The notes under the pieces were generated by a model. That model had not been told where the DNA came from. It ran no database searches and worked only from the letters and a program-made list of their open reading frames with translations. Positions 1 to 7,970 of a DNA stretch of 64,000 nucleotides are shown piece by piece. This DNA comes from Campylobacter sp. CNRCH_2014_0184h (lineage in GTDB: Bacteria; Campylobacterota; Campylobacteria; Campylobacterales; Campylobacteraceae): NCBI RefSeq assembly GCF_025772985.1, contig NZ_JAKMTB010000006.1, positions 22,288 to 86,287 of the forward strand, read 5' to 3'. Numbering within the stretch: position 1 is the first letter of the stretch; the number at the start of each line of letters is the position of its first letter. A program made the position numbers and the translations under genes.

Positions 1-74
1 CTTGTATTTTTTTGGATATTTTTTTATAACTTTAATAAAATGAAGATATATTTTAAGAAAAAATGAGAGTATTT

Positions 75-164
75 TTAAGCTAGCGATCCAACTAAAATAG
101 ATTTCATTTGTATAAAAAATAAAAAAGATAAAATCAGATTAATTTTTATTTTAATATCAATCAT
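75..164 (-). CDS. candidate small hydrophobic peptide, 29 aa (toxin-like)
   Basis: Not a recognised gene. A 29-codon ORF starts at ATG 164 and ends at TAA 75. Seen: the start is preceded by AAGGAGGTGATC directly abutting the ATG, which is complementary over 12 bases to the 3' end of 16S rRNA, with GGAGG five bases from the ATG. The peptide begins MIDIKIKINL, has a hydrophobic core (residues 10-18 rich in Leu, Ile and Phe) and a short tail with one Lys. A -10-like TATAATT on the minus strand at 447-441 would give a leader of about 270 nt containing an inverted repeat (352-359/398-405). Inferred: a membrane peptide of the type I toxin class (compare H. pylori AapA, a known family of about 30 residues). 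The alternative is a chance ORF in AT-rich DNA. Confidence 0.4.
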   Translation of the reverse strand: MIDIKIKINLILSFLFFIQMKSILVGSLA

Positions 165-711
165 GATCACCTCCTTATAATTTAATAAAATATAAAAAGG
201 ATCGCAGCTCCAGCTTTAAAAATACTAAGTGATATAATTTTATAATAATTTTAAATTAAAATAATTTTTTTATATTTTTGATAAAAAGATTAAGATGTAT
301 ATAAAATAATATTTGCTTAATCCTAAAAGCAAAAAACCGAAAAAGCCGAGAAACCATTATTTTACCAATGCTAATAATTATAAAATTTCATATGTTTTAA
401 TGGTTTAACTAATTTTAAAGCCTTATGAATAAAATAAATAAATTATAATGTATTTAGTTTATACTGTCTTCTTTTAATAAAAAAAAGAAATAGAGAATGA
501 ATTAGCAATTGAATATAAAAAAGTAAAATGTATTTTTTATTTTATTCTTTTTTTAAATATTTTTATAAAAGTCAATTTCTTTTTTAGATTATAATGATAA
601 ATTATATTATTTTAATATGGAGTATTAAAAATTAATTTTTGAGAAAAAAACCGCTACCAAAACCGCTCCCTGAGTTTTTTAAAAATTTTAGAAAGTAGCT
701 TCAAAGCATGG
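165..711. other. gene-poor AT-rich stretch
   Basis: No convincing protein gene on either strand. It holds the perfect inverted repeat AACCATTA/TAATGGTT (352-359 and 398-405), a plus-strand -10-like TATAAT at 176-181 lying over the RBS region of the small ORF at 75-164, and a direct repeat of ACCGCT (650-655 and 661-667 region) just downstream of the tRNA cluster. It may contain the leader and an antisense RNA of the small ORF, or simply be spacer. Confidence 0.5.
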
Positions 712-796
712 TGGTGCGGATGAAAGGACTTGAACCTTCACGCATTGCTGCACCAGATCCTAAGTCTGGCGTGTCTGCCAATTTCACCACATCCGC
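712..796 (-). tRNA. tRNA-Leu (anticodon TAG)
   Basis: The acceptor stem 716-722 pairs with 790-796 and CCA is encoded (712-714 on the complement). The anticodon stem-loop reads CCAGA-CTTAGGA-TCTGG, giving TAG, which reads CUN leucine codons. The length of 85 nt with an extended variable arm fits a class II tRNA. It is the last gene of a five-tRNA minus-strand cluster. Confidence 0.95.
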
Positions 797-801
797 AAAA
801 G

Positions 802-878
802 TGGTACGCTCAAGAGGATTCGAACCTCTGACCTACGGCTTAGAAGGCCGTTGCTCTATCCAGCTGAGCTATGAGCGC
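802..878 (-). tRNA. tRNA-Arg (anticodon TCT)
   Basis: The acceptor stem 806-812 pairs with 872-878 (one G-U at the first pair) and CCA is encoded. The anticodon stem-loop is ACGGC-CTTCTAA-GCCGT, giving TCT (AGA/AGG codons). It lies 5 bp from tRNA-Leu and 27 bp from the next tRNA-Arg. Confidence 0.95.
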
Positions 879-905
879 ATAAAAATAAAAGTAACAATAG
901 GCTTA

Positions 906-982
906 TGGTGCGCCCGATAGGAATCGAACCCATAACCTACAGATCCGAAGTCTGTTGCTCTATCCAGTTGAGCTACGAGCGC
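906..982 (-). tRNA. tRNA-Arg (anticodon TCG)
   Basis: The acceptor strands 910-916 and 976-982 pair with one G-U, and CCA is encoded. The anticodon stem-loop ACAGA-CTTCGGA-TCTGT gives TCG, which reads CGA-type arginine codons. Third tRNA from the distal end of the cluster. Confidence 0.92.
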
Positions 983-985
983 TGA

Positions 986-1063
986 TGGGGTGAGTGATGG
1001 GAATCGAACCCACGACCCTCAGGACCACAATCTGATGCTCTAACCGACTGAGCTACACTCACC
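986..1063 (-). tRNA. tRNA-His (anticodon GTG)
   Basis: The anticodon stem-loop TCAGA-TTGTGGT-CCTGA gives GTG. The acceptor 990-996 pairs with 1056-1062. The extra G(-1), encoded by the complement of C1063, pairs with a C discriminator, which is the identity element of tRNA-His. CCA is encoded. Confidence 0.95.
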
Positions 1064-1074
1064 ATTTATAAAAA

Positions 1075-1152
1075 TGGTCGGGGTGAAAGGATTCGAACCT
1101 TCGGCCCCTTGGTCCCAAACCAAGTGCGCTAACCAGACTGCGCTACACCCCG
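1075..1152 (-). tRNA. tRNA-Pro (anticodon TGG)
   Basis: The acceptor CGGGGTG/CACCCCG (1079-1085 with 1146-1152) is perfectly paired. The anticodon stem-loop CTTGG-TTTGGGA-CCAAG gives TGG. It is the first gene of the cluster, about 14 nt downstream of the predicted transcription start. Confidence 0.95.
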
Positions 1153-1172
1153 ATGTACAAAAATAAAGCGTT

Positions 1173-1201
1173 ATTCTACATAAAAAAATATTAAAAGTCA
1201 A
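1173..1201 (-). promoter_or_regulatory. sigma70-type promoter of the five-tRNA cluster
   Basis: On the minus strand TTGACT (1201-1196) and TAGAAT (1178-1173) are separated by exactly 17 bp, immediately upstream of tRNA-Pro. The -35 is close to the E. coli consensus, which is unusual for Campylobacter and typical of strong stable-RNA promoters. Confidence 0.75.
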
Positions 1202-1207
1202 GATAAA

Positions 1208-1240
1208 AAAATATTTAGCATAAAAAATGCTAAATATTTT
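1208..1240. terminator. intrinsic terminator between terC and the tRNA cluster
   Basis: A 14-bp perfect stem (1208-1221 with 1227-1240) has a 5-nt loop and A/T runs on both flanks. It lies just after the terC stop codon on the minus strand and separates terC from the tRNA promoter. Confidence 0.75.
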
Positions 1241-1245
1241 AAGAA

Positions 1246-1965
1246 TTATTTGTTTGTTTGTTTGTTTTGTGAAATGATGTTTAAAATTTCTACTATCAAA
1301 GAAAAAGCCATAGCTGTATAAATATATGCTTTATCTATATGGATATCAAAACTTTCACATACTAAAACAAAGCCTATCATTACTAAAAATACCAAAGCTA
1401 AGATTTTAATACTTGGATATTTTTCCACAAAATCTGCAATTGGTTTAGAAGCAAAAAGCATAACTAAAACTGCAACAATAACAGCAATAATCATAATCTC
1501 TATATCTTGAGCAATGCCCACAGCAGTAATAACACTATCAAGAGAAAATACTATGTCTATCACAGCTATTTCAGCAACTACAACCCAAAGCTTATTACTA
1601 ATTTTTATATTACTTTGACTTTCCTCTTGGTGCATTATACTTTCTTTAATTTCCTTAATAGACTTAACTATTAAAAACAGCCCTCCAAGTAAAAGCACTA
1701 AATCCCTACCTGAAATTTCATTGCCTAATATACTAAATAAAGGTGTGACAAGTTTCATCACCCAAAATAAAGACAATAACAATAAAATTCTAGTAATCAT
1801 CGCAAAAGCAAGACCTAGAATTCTACCCTTATCTCTATGTTCTGGTGGTAATTTAGAAACTAAAATCGCTAGAAAAATGATATTATCAATACCTAGTACA
1901 ATCTCCAAAGCTGTAAGAGTAAGCAATACCACCCAAGCATCTACACTAAAAATCCATTCAAACAT
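1246..1965 (-). CDS. TerC family integral membrane protein
   Basis: A 239-residue polytopic membrane protein of the TerC/Alx family. Seen: about seven hydrophobic segments and the two conserved acidic membrane motifs, GIDN near residue 27 in the first helix and DIVFSLDSV near 137-145. The family is associated with metal (Mn, Ca) homeostasis or export and with tellurite resistance; the substrate cannot be read from sequence. It follows purN in orientation but is separated from it by about 40 bp, and it has its own terminator at 1208-1240. C. jejuni has the same gene next to purN (Cj0186c, from memory). Confidence 0.88.
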   Translation of the reverse strand: MFEWIFSVDAWVVLLTLTALEIVLGIDNIIFLAILVSKLPPEHRDKGRILGLAFAMITRILLLLSLFWVMKLVTPLFSILGNEISGRDLVLLLGGLFLIVKSIKEIKESIMHQEESQSNIKISNKLWVVVAEIAVIDIVFSLDSVITAVGIAQDIEIMIIAVIVAVLVMLFASKPIADFVEKYPSIKILALVFLVMIGFVLVCESFDIHIDKAYIYTAMAFSLIVEILNIISQNKQTNK

Positions 1966-2006
1966 TTACTTTCCTTAAACAAAAGCGTAATTATAATGAT
2001 GAAAAA

Positions 2007-2579
2007 TTAATCATTTTCAAAAATTTTTACAATGGCTTCAGGCAAAAGTGTATGTTCGAGCTGGTGAATTTTATCTTCAAACTCTTCAAAGCTTAGCTTA
2101 GCTTTTTCAAACGCCTTTTGTGCAATGATTTTACCACCATCAAGCTCTTCATTAACCCAATGCACACTAATGCCTGCTACTTTCATATCACTTTCATAGC
2201 TTTCTTTGATAGCATGAGCACCTTTGAATAAAGGAAGCAAAGAAGGATGAAGATTAATAGCTTTTATATTTTGAGTAAAAACAGGACTTAAAATTCGCAT
2301 AAATCCTGCTAGGATAGTCAAATCTACTTGACTTTCTTTTATAATTTTTACTAATTCTGCGTCAAATTCTTCTCTTGAAGTAAATTTTTCATGTTCTATG
2401 ATTTTAGTTTCAAGACCATATTTTAAAGCTCTTTGTATGCCATAAGCTTCTTTTTTATTGCATACGCACAAAACCACTTCAAAGGTATTTTTACCAAAAG
2501 TTTTTTTATGTAATTTTTCTAAAATATTTTCCAAATTACTTCCATTACCACTAAATAAAACTGCTAGTTTTATAAGCAT
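2007..2579 (-). CDS. purN: phosphoribosylglycinamide formyltransferase
   Basis: GAR transformylase of de novo purine synthesis, which transfers formyl from 10-formyl-THF to glycinamide ribonucleotide. Seen: the SGNGSNL substrate loop near residues 10-16, catalytic Asn109 and His111 in NLHPSLLP, and Asp147 in ELDGG; the length of 190 residues is normal. The start overlaps the end of the nnr gene by 10 bp, so it is probably translationally coupled and the last gene of the long tig-to-purN run. Confidence is high because all three catalytic residues are present. Confidence 0.95.
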   Translation of the reverse strand: MLIKLAVLFSGNGSNLENILEKLHKKTFGKNTFEVVLCVCNKKEAYGIQRALKYGLETKIIEHEKFTSREEFDAELVKIIKESQVDLTILAGFMRILSPVFTQNIKAINLHPSLLPLFKGAHAIKESYESDMKVAGISVHWVNEELDGGKIIAQKAFEKAKLSFEEFEDKIHQLEHTLLPEAIVKIFEND

Positions 2580-3916
2580 TTTAACCCCTTTATTAATTTT
2601 AAAGCATCAAAACTAATTTTATTTTTCTTATAATTTTTAGCTACTAAAGCATGAGCTAATACTGCATTTTTAGCAGCTTCTAAAGCATTAAATTTAGCTC
2701 CAAGTAAAGCTGCTATCATGCCACTTAGCACATCCCCACTTCCACCTTTTGCCAAAGCCTCATTGCCACAGTTTACTACAAAAAGTTTTTCTTTTTGAAC
2801 GATGATGGGATTAGCCCCTTTTAACACCAAAGCACATTGGAATTTAGAACTAAATTTTCTTGCACAAAAAAAGCGTTTGTTTTGAATTTCTTCTACACTT
2901 ACATCCTCATTAAAACAAAGTTTTAAAAGCATAGAAAACTCTTTAGGATGAGGGGTTAAAACAACATCTTCTCTATTAAGATATGAAAGCAAATTTTCAC
3001 TTTGAAAGCAATTTGCATCTAAGACTAAAGGAATGTTTTTTAATCTTTCGTCTTTTAAAATACTTAAATCATCAAGCCCCATGCCTATAGCAGCTGCATT
3101 TATTTTACCTTCAATATCATCTTTTAGCATAATCAAAGGCGAAAAGCTTTCTTTGGCCACTAAAGATACAAGCCCCGCTCCAAACTCTAAAGCACCAAGT
3201 CCAGCTAGAGTACCTGCGCTTTTATTGGCAAAAATATAAACATGACCAAAATCGCCTTTATTTGAGTTGGCCTTTTTATCAATACATCTTAAATCTTTTT
3301 TTTCTAGTAAAAAATTTTGTAAATTTTTGTTTTTTAGCTTTAAACCAAGATTGGCAAGTTTTATTTTACCAACATAATCTTTTGCAAAATCTTCTAACAA
3401 AATTTCTTTTAAAACGCCCATACAAAGTGTGTAATCAGCCTTAAAACATAGCTCTTGTCCAAGCCCGCTAGGAATATCACAAGCTATTTTTAAAGCTTTG
3501 CTTTTAGTAATTTTTTTAAAAATTCTTTGTAAATTTTCATCTAAAGCTTTATTTAAACCACTTCCAAAAACACAATCAACTATAATGTCAAAATCTTTAA
3601 ATTTAGGTTCTTTTTTTAAAAAATTAAAACCTACATTTTTTAAAATTTGCTCTTGCTTGATAAACATTGTATTTTTTTTATATGGCATAACATAGGCAAA
3701 AGCTTTTTTTAAGTGTCTAATGGCCACAAGTCCATCAGCTCCATTTCCACCAGTACCAAGCAAAAATAAAATTTTAGCATTTTTTATGTTTTTACTTTTT
3801 TTCTTAATCAAATTTGCAAGTTCTATGCCTGCATTTTCCATCATTAAAAACTCATCCAAACCTTTTTCAATAAGCTCTTTTTCATAAGAAATATTATCTT
3901 TAAATACTACTTTCAT
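2570..3916 (-). CDS. nnr: bifunctional NAD(P)HX repair enzyme (epimerase / ADP-dependent dehydratase)
   Basis: It repairs hydrated NADH and NADPH. Residues 1 to about 205 form the YjeF_N epimerase domain (MENAG motif near 26-30, GTGGNGADG loop near 54-62). Residues 215-448 form the ribokinase-like ADP-dependent dehydratase, with LTPHPKEFS, KGAN and the nucleotide loop GGSGDVLSG. At 448 residues it is shorter than E. coli NnrDE (about 515). It overlaps rmuC by 17 bp and purN by 10 bp, so the three genes are probably cotranscribed. Confidence 0.93.
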   Translation of the reverse strand: MKVVFKDNISYEKELIEKGLDEFLMMENAGIELANLIKKKSKNIKNAKILFLLGTGGNGADGLVAIRHLKKAFAYVMPYKKNTMFIKQEQILKNVGFNFLKKEPKFKDFDIIVDCVFGSGLNKALDENLQRIFKKITKSKALKIACDIPSGLGQELCFKADYTLCMGVLKEILLEDFAKDYVGKIKLANLGLKLKNKNLQNFLLEKKDLRCIDKKANSNKGDFGHVYIFANKSAGTLAGLGALEFGAGLVSLVAKESFSPLIMLKDDIEGKINAAAIGMGLDDLSILKDERLKNIPLVLDANCFQSENLLSYLNREDVVLTPHPKEFSMLLKLCFNEDVSVEEIQNKRFFCARKFSSKFQCALVLKGANPIIVQKEKLFVVNCGNEALAKGGSGDVLSGMIAALLGAKFNALEAAKNAVLAHALVAKNYKKNKISFDALKLIKGLKCL

Positions 3917-5240
3917 CGCTCATCTCACATTTTATAAGCTTTTGGGTTTTAGCGCCTAGCTCTTTAAGTTTTATCACTCTTGAAGCGATATTTCCACTTC
4001 CATGAGTAAGCTTTGTTTGCATATTATCTACATTTGTGTTTAATCTTTTGATGTTTTCTTTGATTTTTTCAAAATCATCTAAAACACCTGCAAATTTATC
4101 ATGAAATTTGCCAAGCTCATCAAAAGCTTTTAGGATATTTTCATTACTTTGTATATTTTTCCATGAAATATTTATCGTATTTAGTGCCATAAAAAGAGTG
4201 TTTGGTGTGGTTAAATAAACCTTTTTTTTGTAAGCGTATTGATAAATTTCAAGATCTACATTTAAAATCAAATCTAAGATATTTTGATAAGGTATAAAAA
4301 GCAAAACAAACTCATAAGTGTGTTTATCATACTGCATATAAGGCTTTTTGGCTAACTCATCAATCCTTGATTTTAGATTATAAGCTAAATCAAGGCAAGT
4401 GTTTTGACTAACATCTTCAAAAGCAAAATCACTTGGCAAAGAAAATTTTGCATCTATGATTATACTTTTTTGTTTATCTAAAAATACTACCGCATCAGGA
4501 ATATAGGTTTTACCCTCATCTTGAAATCTCTCTTGCAATTTATACTGCACGCCCTCTACCAAACCACTATTTTCTAAAACAGATTTTAGTTGCAATTCTG
4601 CAAAATTACCACGAATTTTTTTATCACCCTTTAAAATTTTAGCTAGCTTATCTGCATTTTCTGTCATATTTTGACTAAATTTAAACATATTATCAATATG
4701 AGTTTTAAGACTAACTTCATTTGAATTTAGTCTTTCATTGTATTCTTTAACGCTTTTTTTCACAGGCAAGAAAATTTCTTCTAAGATTTTTTTTGTATCC
4801 TCATTAAGCATAAGTTTGTTTTGGTTTAAAATATTAGCATTTTGTTTTTGTAAATTTTGTTCTAATTCTTGTTTTAATTCTACTAAGCTTTGCTTGTATT
4901 TTTCTTCTAGTTTTATTAAAGTTTGGGTATATTCTTCTTTTAAATTCGCACGCTCTTTTAAATGTATATTTAAAAGTTCTTGCTGGGTTTGTTCTTTTTG
5001 AGCTAATTTTGCTTCTAAAGCCTCATTTTTAGACAAATATAATATTTTTTCATCTAAAAGTTTGGAATTTTTTTCTATGAGTGTAGTTTTTTCAAACTCT
5101 AAATTAGCAAGTTGATTTTGCAAGGCTATATTGCTTTGGTTTAAAAACTCTAATTTTGCTTTTTCTTTTTGACTTTTAAACGCATACCATATAAAAGCTA
5201 AAACTACAATAGCTAAAAAGGCTATCAAGATATTTTCCAT
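3900..5240 (-). CDS. rmuC: DNA recombination protein RmuC
   Basis: RmuC family protein of 446 residues. Seen: one N-terminal membrane anchor (about residues 3-18), a long Glu/Lys/Gln-rich coiled coil (about 25-155), then the RmuC domain with a PD-(D/E)XK-like nuclease core, PDAVVF followed by IIIDAK. RmuC limits inversions and rearrangements at repeats and is linked to recombination; its biochemical activity is not settled. It overlaps nnr downstream and starts 2 bp after the NYN gene upstream. Confidence 0.9.
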   Translation of the reverse strand: MENILIAFLAIVVLAFIWYAFKSQKEKAKLEFLNQSNIALQNQLANLEFEKTTLIEKNSKLLDEKILYLSKNEALEAKLAQKEQTQQELLNIHLKERANLKEEYTQTLIKLEEKYKQSLVELKQELEQNLQKQNANILNQNKLMLNEDTKKILEEIFLPVKKSVKEYNERLNSNEVSLKTHIDNMFKFSQNMTENADKLAKILKGDKKIRGNFAELQLKSVLENSGLVEGVQYKLQERFQDEGKTYIPDAVVFLDKQKSIIIDAKFSLPSDFAFEDVSQNTCLDLAYNLKSRIDELAKKPYMQYDKHTYEFVLLFIPYQNILDLILNVDLEIYQYAYKKKVYLTTPNTLFMALNTINISWKNIQSNENILKAFDELGKFHDKFAGVLDDFEKIKENIKRLNTNVDNMQTKLTHGSGNIASRVIKLKELGAKTQKLIKCEMSDESSI

Positions 5241-5242
5241 TT

Positions 5243-5932
5243 TTAAGCCTTTGTTTTTTCAATAAGAAAATAAATATTTTTTTCATTACCTTCTTTAAAT
5301 TGTTTCATTTGTGGTAAAAACTCTTTTACCAATGCTCTAAAATTTTTAAAACCAAAATTTTGAGGGATAAAATTTGCGTGTTTTCTATTCATATTGGTGC
5401 GAATTTGAGCATATTCAGCACGACCTTTTTCTTCTATTAAGGCTTCTGTGATATTGATTAAATCTTTGATATATTCTTTAGTGCTTAATATTTTTTCTTT
5501 AGATTCATCTTGATCTAAATAAAAAAATTCACTAAAAGAATTCACATAAGATTTTACAGCTTGTTTTAAACCCATACCTATAACTTGCTTTTTACCCTCT
5601 TTAAGCCTTTGGATTAAACTAGTATAATCACTATCGCTTGAAACAATGACAAAAATATCAATATCTTTTTCATAAAAAAAACTCATAATCTCAGTGATTA
5701 AGTACATATCACTTGAGTTTTTATTAGCTATAAAATTAAATTGCTGCATAGCGATAATAGAATATTGTGCGATTTGTTCTTTCCAATTTTGTATATTTTT
5801 TTGTGTCCAATCTCCATAAATTCGTTTTATAACAATTTCTCCATAATCAGAAGCGATATCAAAAATAGATTTTGCATATTTTGAAGGAATATTTTCTGCA
5901 TCAATAAAGATCGCCACGCTTTTGTTATCCAT
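5243..5932 (-). CDS. NYN (PIN-like) nuclease with C-terminal OST-HTH/LOTUS domain
   Basis: A 229-residue, two-domain protein. The N-terminal NYN domain keeps the acidic metal site: Asp11 in FIDAEN, Asp75 in SSDMYL, Asp100 and Asp102 in SSDSDYT. Residues about 155-225 resemble the OST-HTH/LOTUS fold, a winged-helix RNA-binding module. Known of the family: NYN proteins are predicted RNases related to LabA/Limkain. Inferred: a structured-RNA nuclease. It sits between comM and rmuC, so it travels with DNA-uptake and recombination genes, but no partner can be deduced. Confidence 0.85.
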   Translation of the reverse strand: MDNKSVAIFIDAENIPSKYAKSIFDIASDYGEIVIKRIYGDWTQKNIQNWKEQIAQYSIIAMQQFNFIANKNSSDMYLITEIMSFFYEKDIDIFVIVSSDSDYTSLIQRLKEGKKQVIGMGLKQAVKSYVNSFSEFFYLDQDESKEKILSTKEYIKDLINITEALIEEKGRAEYAQIRTNMNRKHANFIPQNFGFKNFRALVKEFLPQMKQFKEGNEKNIYFLIEKTKA

Positions 5933-5940
5933 TTTTTCTC

Positions 5941-7449
5941 CTATGTAGTTCTCATTCTAAAACTTAATGCTTTTAAAATATGAGTTTTTAAAATCAACTC
6001 GCTTTGCTCTAAATCTGCAATAGTTCTTGCTACTTTTATGGTTTTATTTACCCCTCTTTGAGAAAGATTATATGAATTTATAGCCTTTTGTAAAATTTCA
6101 TTCGCAGTAGAATCTAAAATACAAAATTGCTTCAGTTGTTCATCATTTAATTTAGCATTAAATTCTTCTTGTTTTCTTTGCTTTTGAAATAAAAATCCTT
6201 TAAAAACCATTTCACTCATCTGTTTAGAGCTTAAACTTGTTTTATCTTCATGCGAAATCTCATCCATAGCTACATAAAGATCAATTCTATCTAAAATAGG
6301 AGATGAAATTTTATTTTTATATTTTTTAATTTCCATCTCTTGGCAACGACATGCAAGACTTTTAGAAAATAAATTTCCACAAGGACAGGGATTTTGCGCA
6401 CAAGCAAATAAAAATTTAGTTTCATAAATTACTTTGGTATTAACTCTTGAAATAAGAATTTTAAAATCCTCTAGCGGCTCTCTTAAACTTTCTATGATTT
6501 GTTTTGAAAAATGGGGAAACTCATCAAAAAACAAAACCCCTCCATTTGCAAGCGCTATTTCTCCTATCTTGGCATTTTTGGTTCCTCCACCAAAAATACT
6601 AGCCCTAGTACTTGTATGATGAGGACTTCTAAAAACCCTACTAGCACTAAAATCATCGTCTAAAGAATTTAATGACTTATAGGCATTTTGAGCTAAAATT
6701 TCCTTCAAACTTTGCGGTGGCATGATGAAAGGAAGTCTTTTAGCACACATACTTTTACCACTACCTGGACTACCTTCAAATAAAATATTATGCATACCCA
6801 AAGCTGCTATTATACAAGCAAATTTAGCATTTTCTTGACCCTTAACTTCTTTAAAATCATAAGGGTAAATAGAATTTTTTATATATTTTTGATTATTAAT
6901 TTCTATGGCATTTTCAAATAAAGGATGGGCATTATTTATATGATAATTCTCATAATTTTTTTCTTTAAAAAAATCCATAGCTTGAGCTAAATTTTCCAAA
7001 GCATAGATTGTTAAGTTGGGTATCATCGAAGCTTTTTGTGCAATAGCTTTTGGTACTACTACTTTGGCATTTTGTACTTTTGCACTTAAAAAAAGCAAGA
7101 TAGAAAATAAACTAGCAGTACTTTTAATACTACCATCTAAACCAAGTTCTCCAAAAACAAAAAAGTCATCTAAATTTTCTTTTTGAAATAAAATCAAAAT
7201 CGCAATAGCCAAATCAAAATGAGAGCCATTTTTAGGGATATCTGATGGACTAAGATTGATAGTGATTTTTTGAGCTGGGAAATTGAAATTTTGACTTAGT
7301 AAAGTTGCCTTAACTCTTTCTGTGCTTTCTTTGATGGTAGAATTTGCAAGACCCACTATACTAAAACCTGGCAAACCTCTTGTGAAAGTTGATTCTACAT
7401 CGATAATATCAAGCTCTGTAGAAAAACTTGCACATTTTAGTTTTTTCAT
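5941..7449 (-). CDS. comM: ComM/YifB family AAA+ ATPase (Mg-chelatase-like)
   Basis: A 502-residue YifB-type protein. Seen: an N-terminal Lon-protease-like S5 fold region (about 1-180, with GLPGFSIVG), Walker A GSPGSGKS at 226-233, Walker B VLFFDEFP, a Cys cluster (CPCG and CRC) and a C-terminal Mg_chelatase_C region. In naturally competent bacteria ComM is a hexameric branch-migration helicase that helps integrate transforming DNA, which suits Campylobacter. The ATG overlaps the def stop codon by 4 bp, so it is coupled to def. Confidence 0.93.
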   Translation of the reverse strand: MKKLKCASFSTELDIIDVESTFTRGLPGFSIVGLANSTIKESTERVKATLLSQNFNFPAQKITINLSPSDIPKNGSHFDLAIAILILFQKENLDDFFVFGELGLDGSIKSTASLFSILLFLSAKVQNAKVVVPKAIAQKASMIPNLTIYALENLAQAMDFFKEKNYENYHINNAHPLFENAIEINNQKYIKNSIYPYDFKEVKGQENAKFACIIAALGMHNILFEGSPGSGKSMCAKRLPFIMPPQSLKEILAQNAYKSLNSLDDDFSASRVFRSPHHTSTRASIFGGGTKNAKIGEIALANGGVLFFDEFPHFSKQIIESLREPLEDFKILISRVNTKVIYETKFLFACAQNPCPCGNLFSKSLACRCQEMEIKKYKNKISSPILDRIDLYVAMDEISHEDKTSLSSKQMSEMVFKGFLFQKQRKQEEFNAKLNDEQLKQFCILDSTANEILQKAINSYNLSQRGVNKTIKVARTIADLEQSELILKTHILKALSFRMRTT

Positions 7450-7970
7450 TTGTTCTTTTTGGATTTTTTCTTAAAGTCTTTATCAAATTTTTGGCGTTTT
7501 AAAAAAGAAAGTTTTTCTATAAACAAATGCCCATCAAGATGATCAACTTCATGTTGAATAGCCACTGCTAAAAAATCATGCGCTTGCAAACTTTGTGGCT
7601 TTCCAAACCTATCTTGATAATCAAGTTGTATATTTTTATAACGCATTACATCTTCATAAAAACCTGGTATACTTAAACAACCTTCATTGCAAGAAATTTT
7701 TTCATCATCCAAAGGTGTTATAATAGGATTAATAATTTCTAAAAGAGTTTGCTTATCCTCTTTTTGCTCACCTTCTTCATCACCAATATCTACAAGCAAA
7801 GCTCTAATTGGCACATCAATTTGAATAGCAGCCAAGCCTACGCCCTTATTAGCTATCATTGTTTCATACATATCATCTAAAAGTATATGTAAATCTTTAT
7901 CAAAATTTTCTACTTTTTTTGACTCTAAAAATAATCTTGGATTAGGATAGGTAATTATTTTTCTTATCAT
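7446..7970 (-). CDS. def: peptide deformylase
   Basis: It removes the N-formyl group from nascent peptides. All three signatures are present: GVGLAAIQ (43-50), EGCLS with metal ligand Cys98, and QHEVDHLDG with His140, Glu141 and His144. The length of 174 residues is normal, with a Lys-rich tail. ATGA-type 4-bp overlaps with the genes on both sides (degenerate GGDEF gene upstream, comM downstream) indicate tight coupling within the operon. Confidence 0.97.
   Translation of the reverse strand: MIRKIITYPNPRLFLESKKVENFDKDLHILLDDMYETMIANKGVGLAAIQIDVPIRALLVDIGDEEGEQKEDKQTLLEIINPIITPLDDEKISCNEGCLSIPGFYEDVMRYKNIQLDYQDRFGKPQSLQAHDFLAVAIQHEVDHLDGHLFIEKLSFLKRQKFDKDFKKKSKKNK

Noticed and set aside
168..179. 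GATCACCTCCTT, identical to the 3' end of 16S rRNA
   Set aside because: No other rRNA sequence is near; it is better explained as the complement of a strong minus-strand RBS.
352..405. AACCATTA/TAATGGTT inverted repeat as a terminator or sRNA
   Set aside because: Eight A/T-rich pairs with a 38-nt loop and no U tract is too weak to call by itself.
708..920. 70-residue plus-strand ORF
   Set aside because: It runs antisense through two tRNA genes; the reading frame is a by-product of the tRNA sequences.
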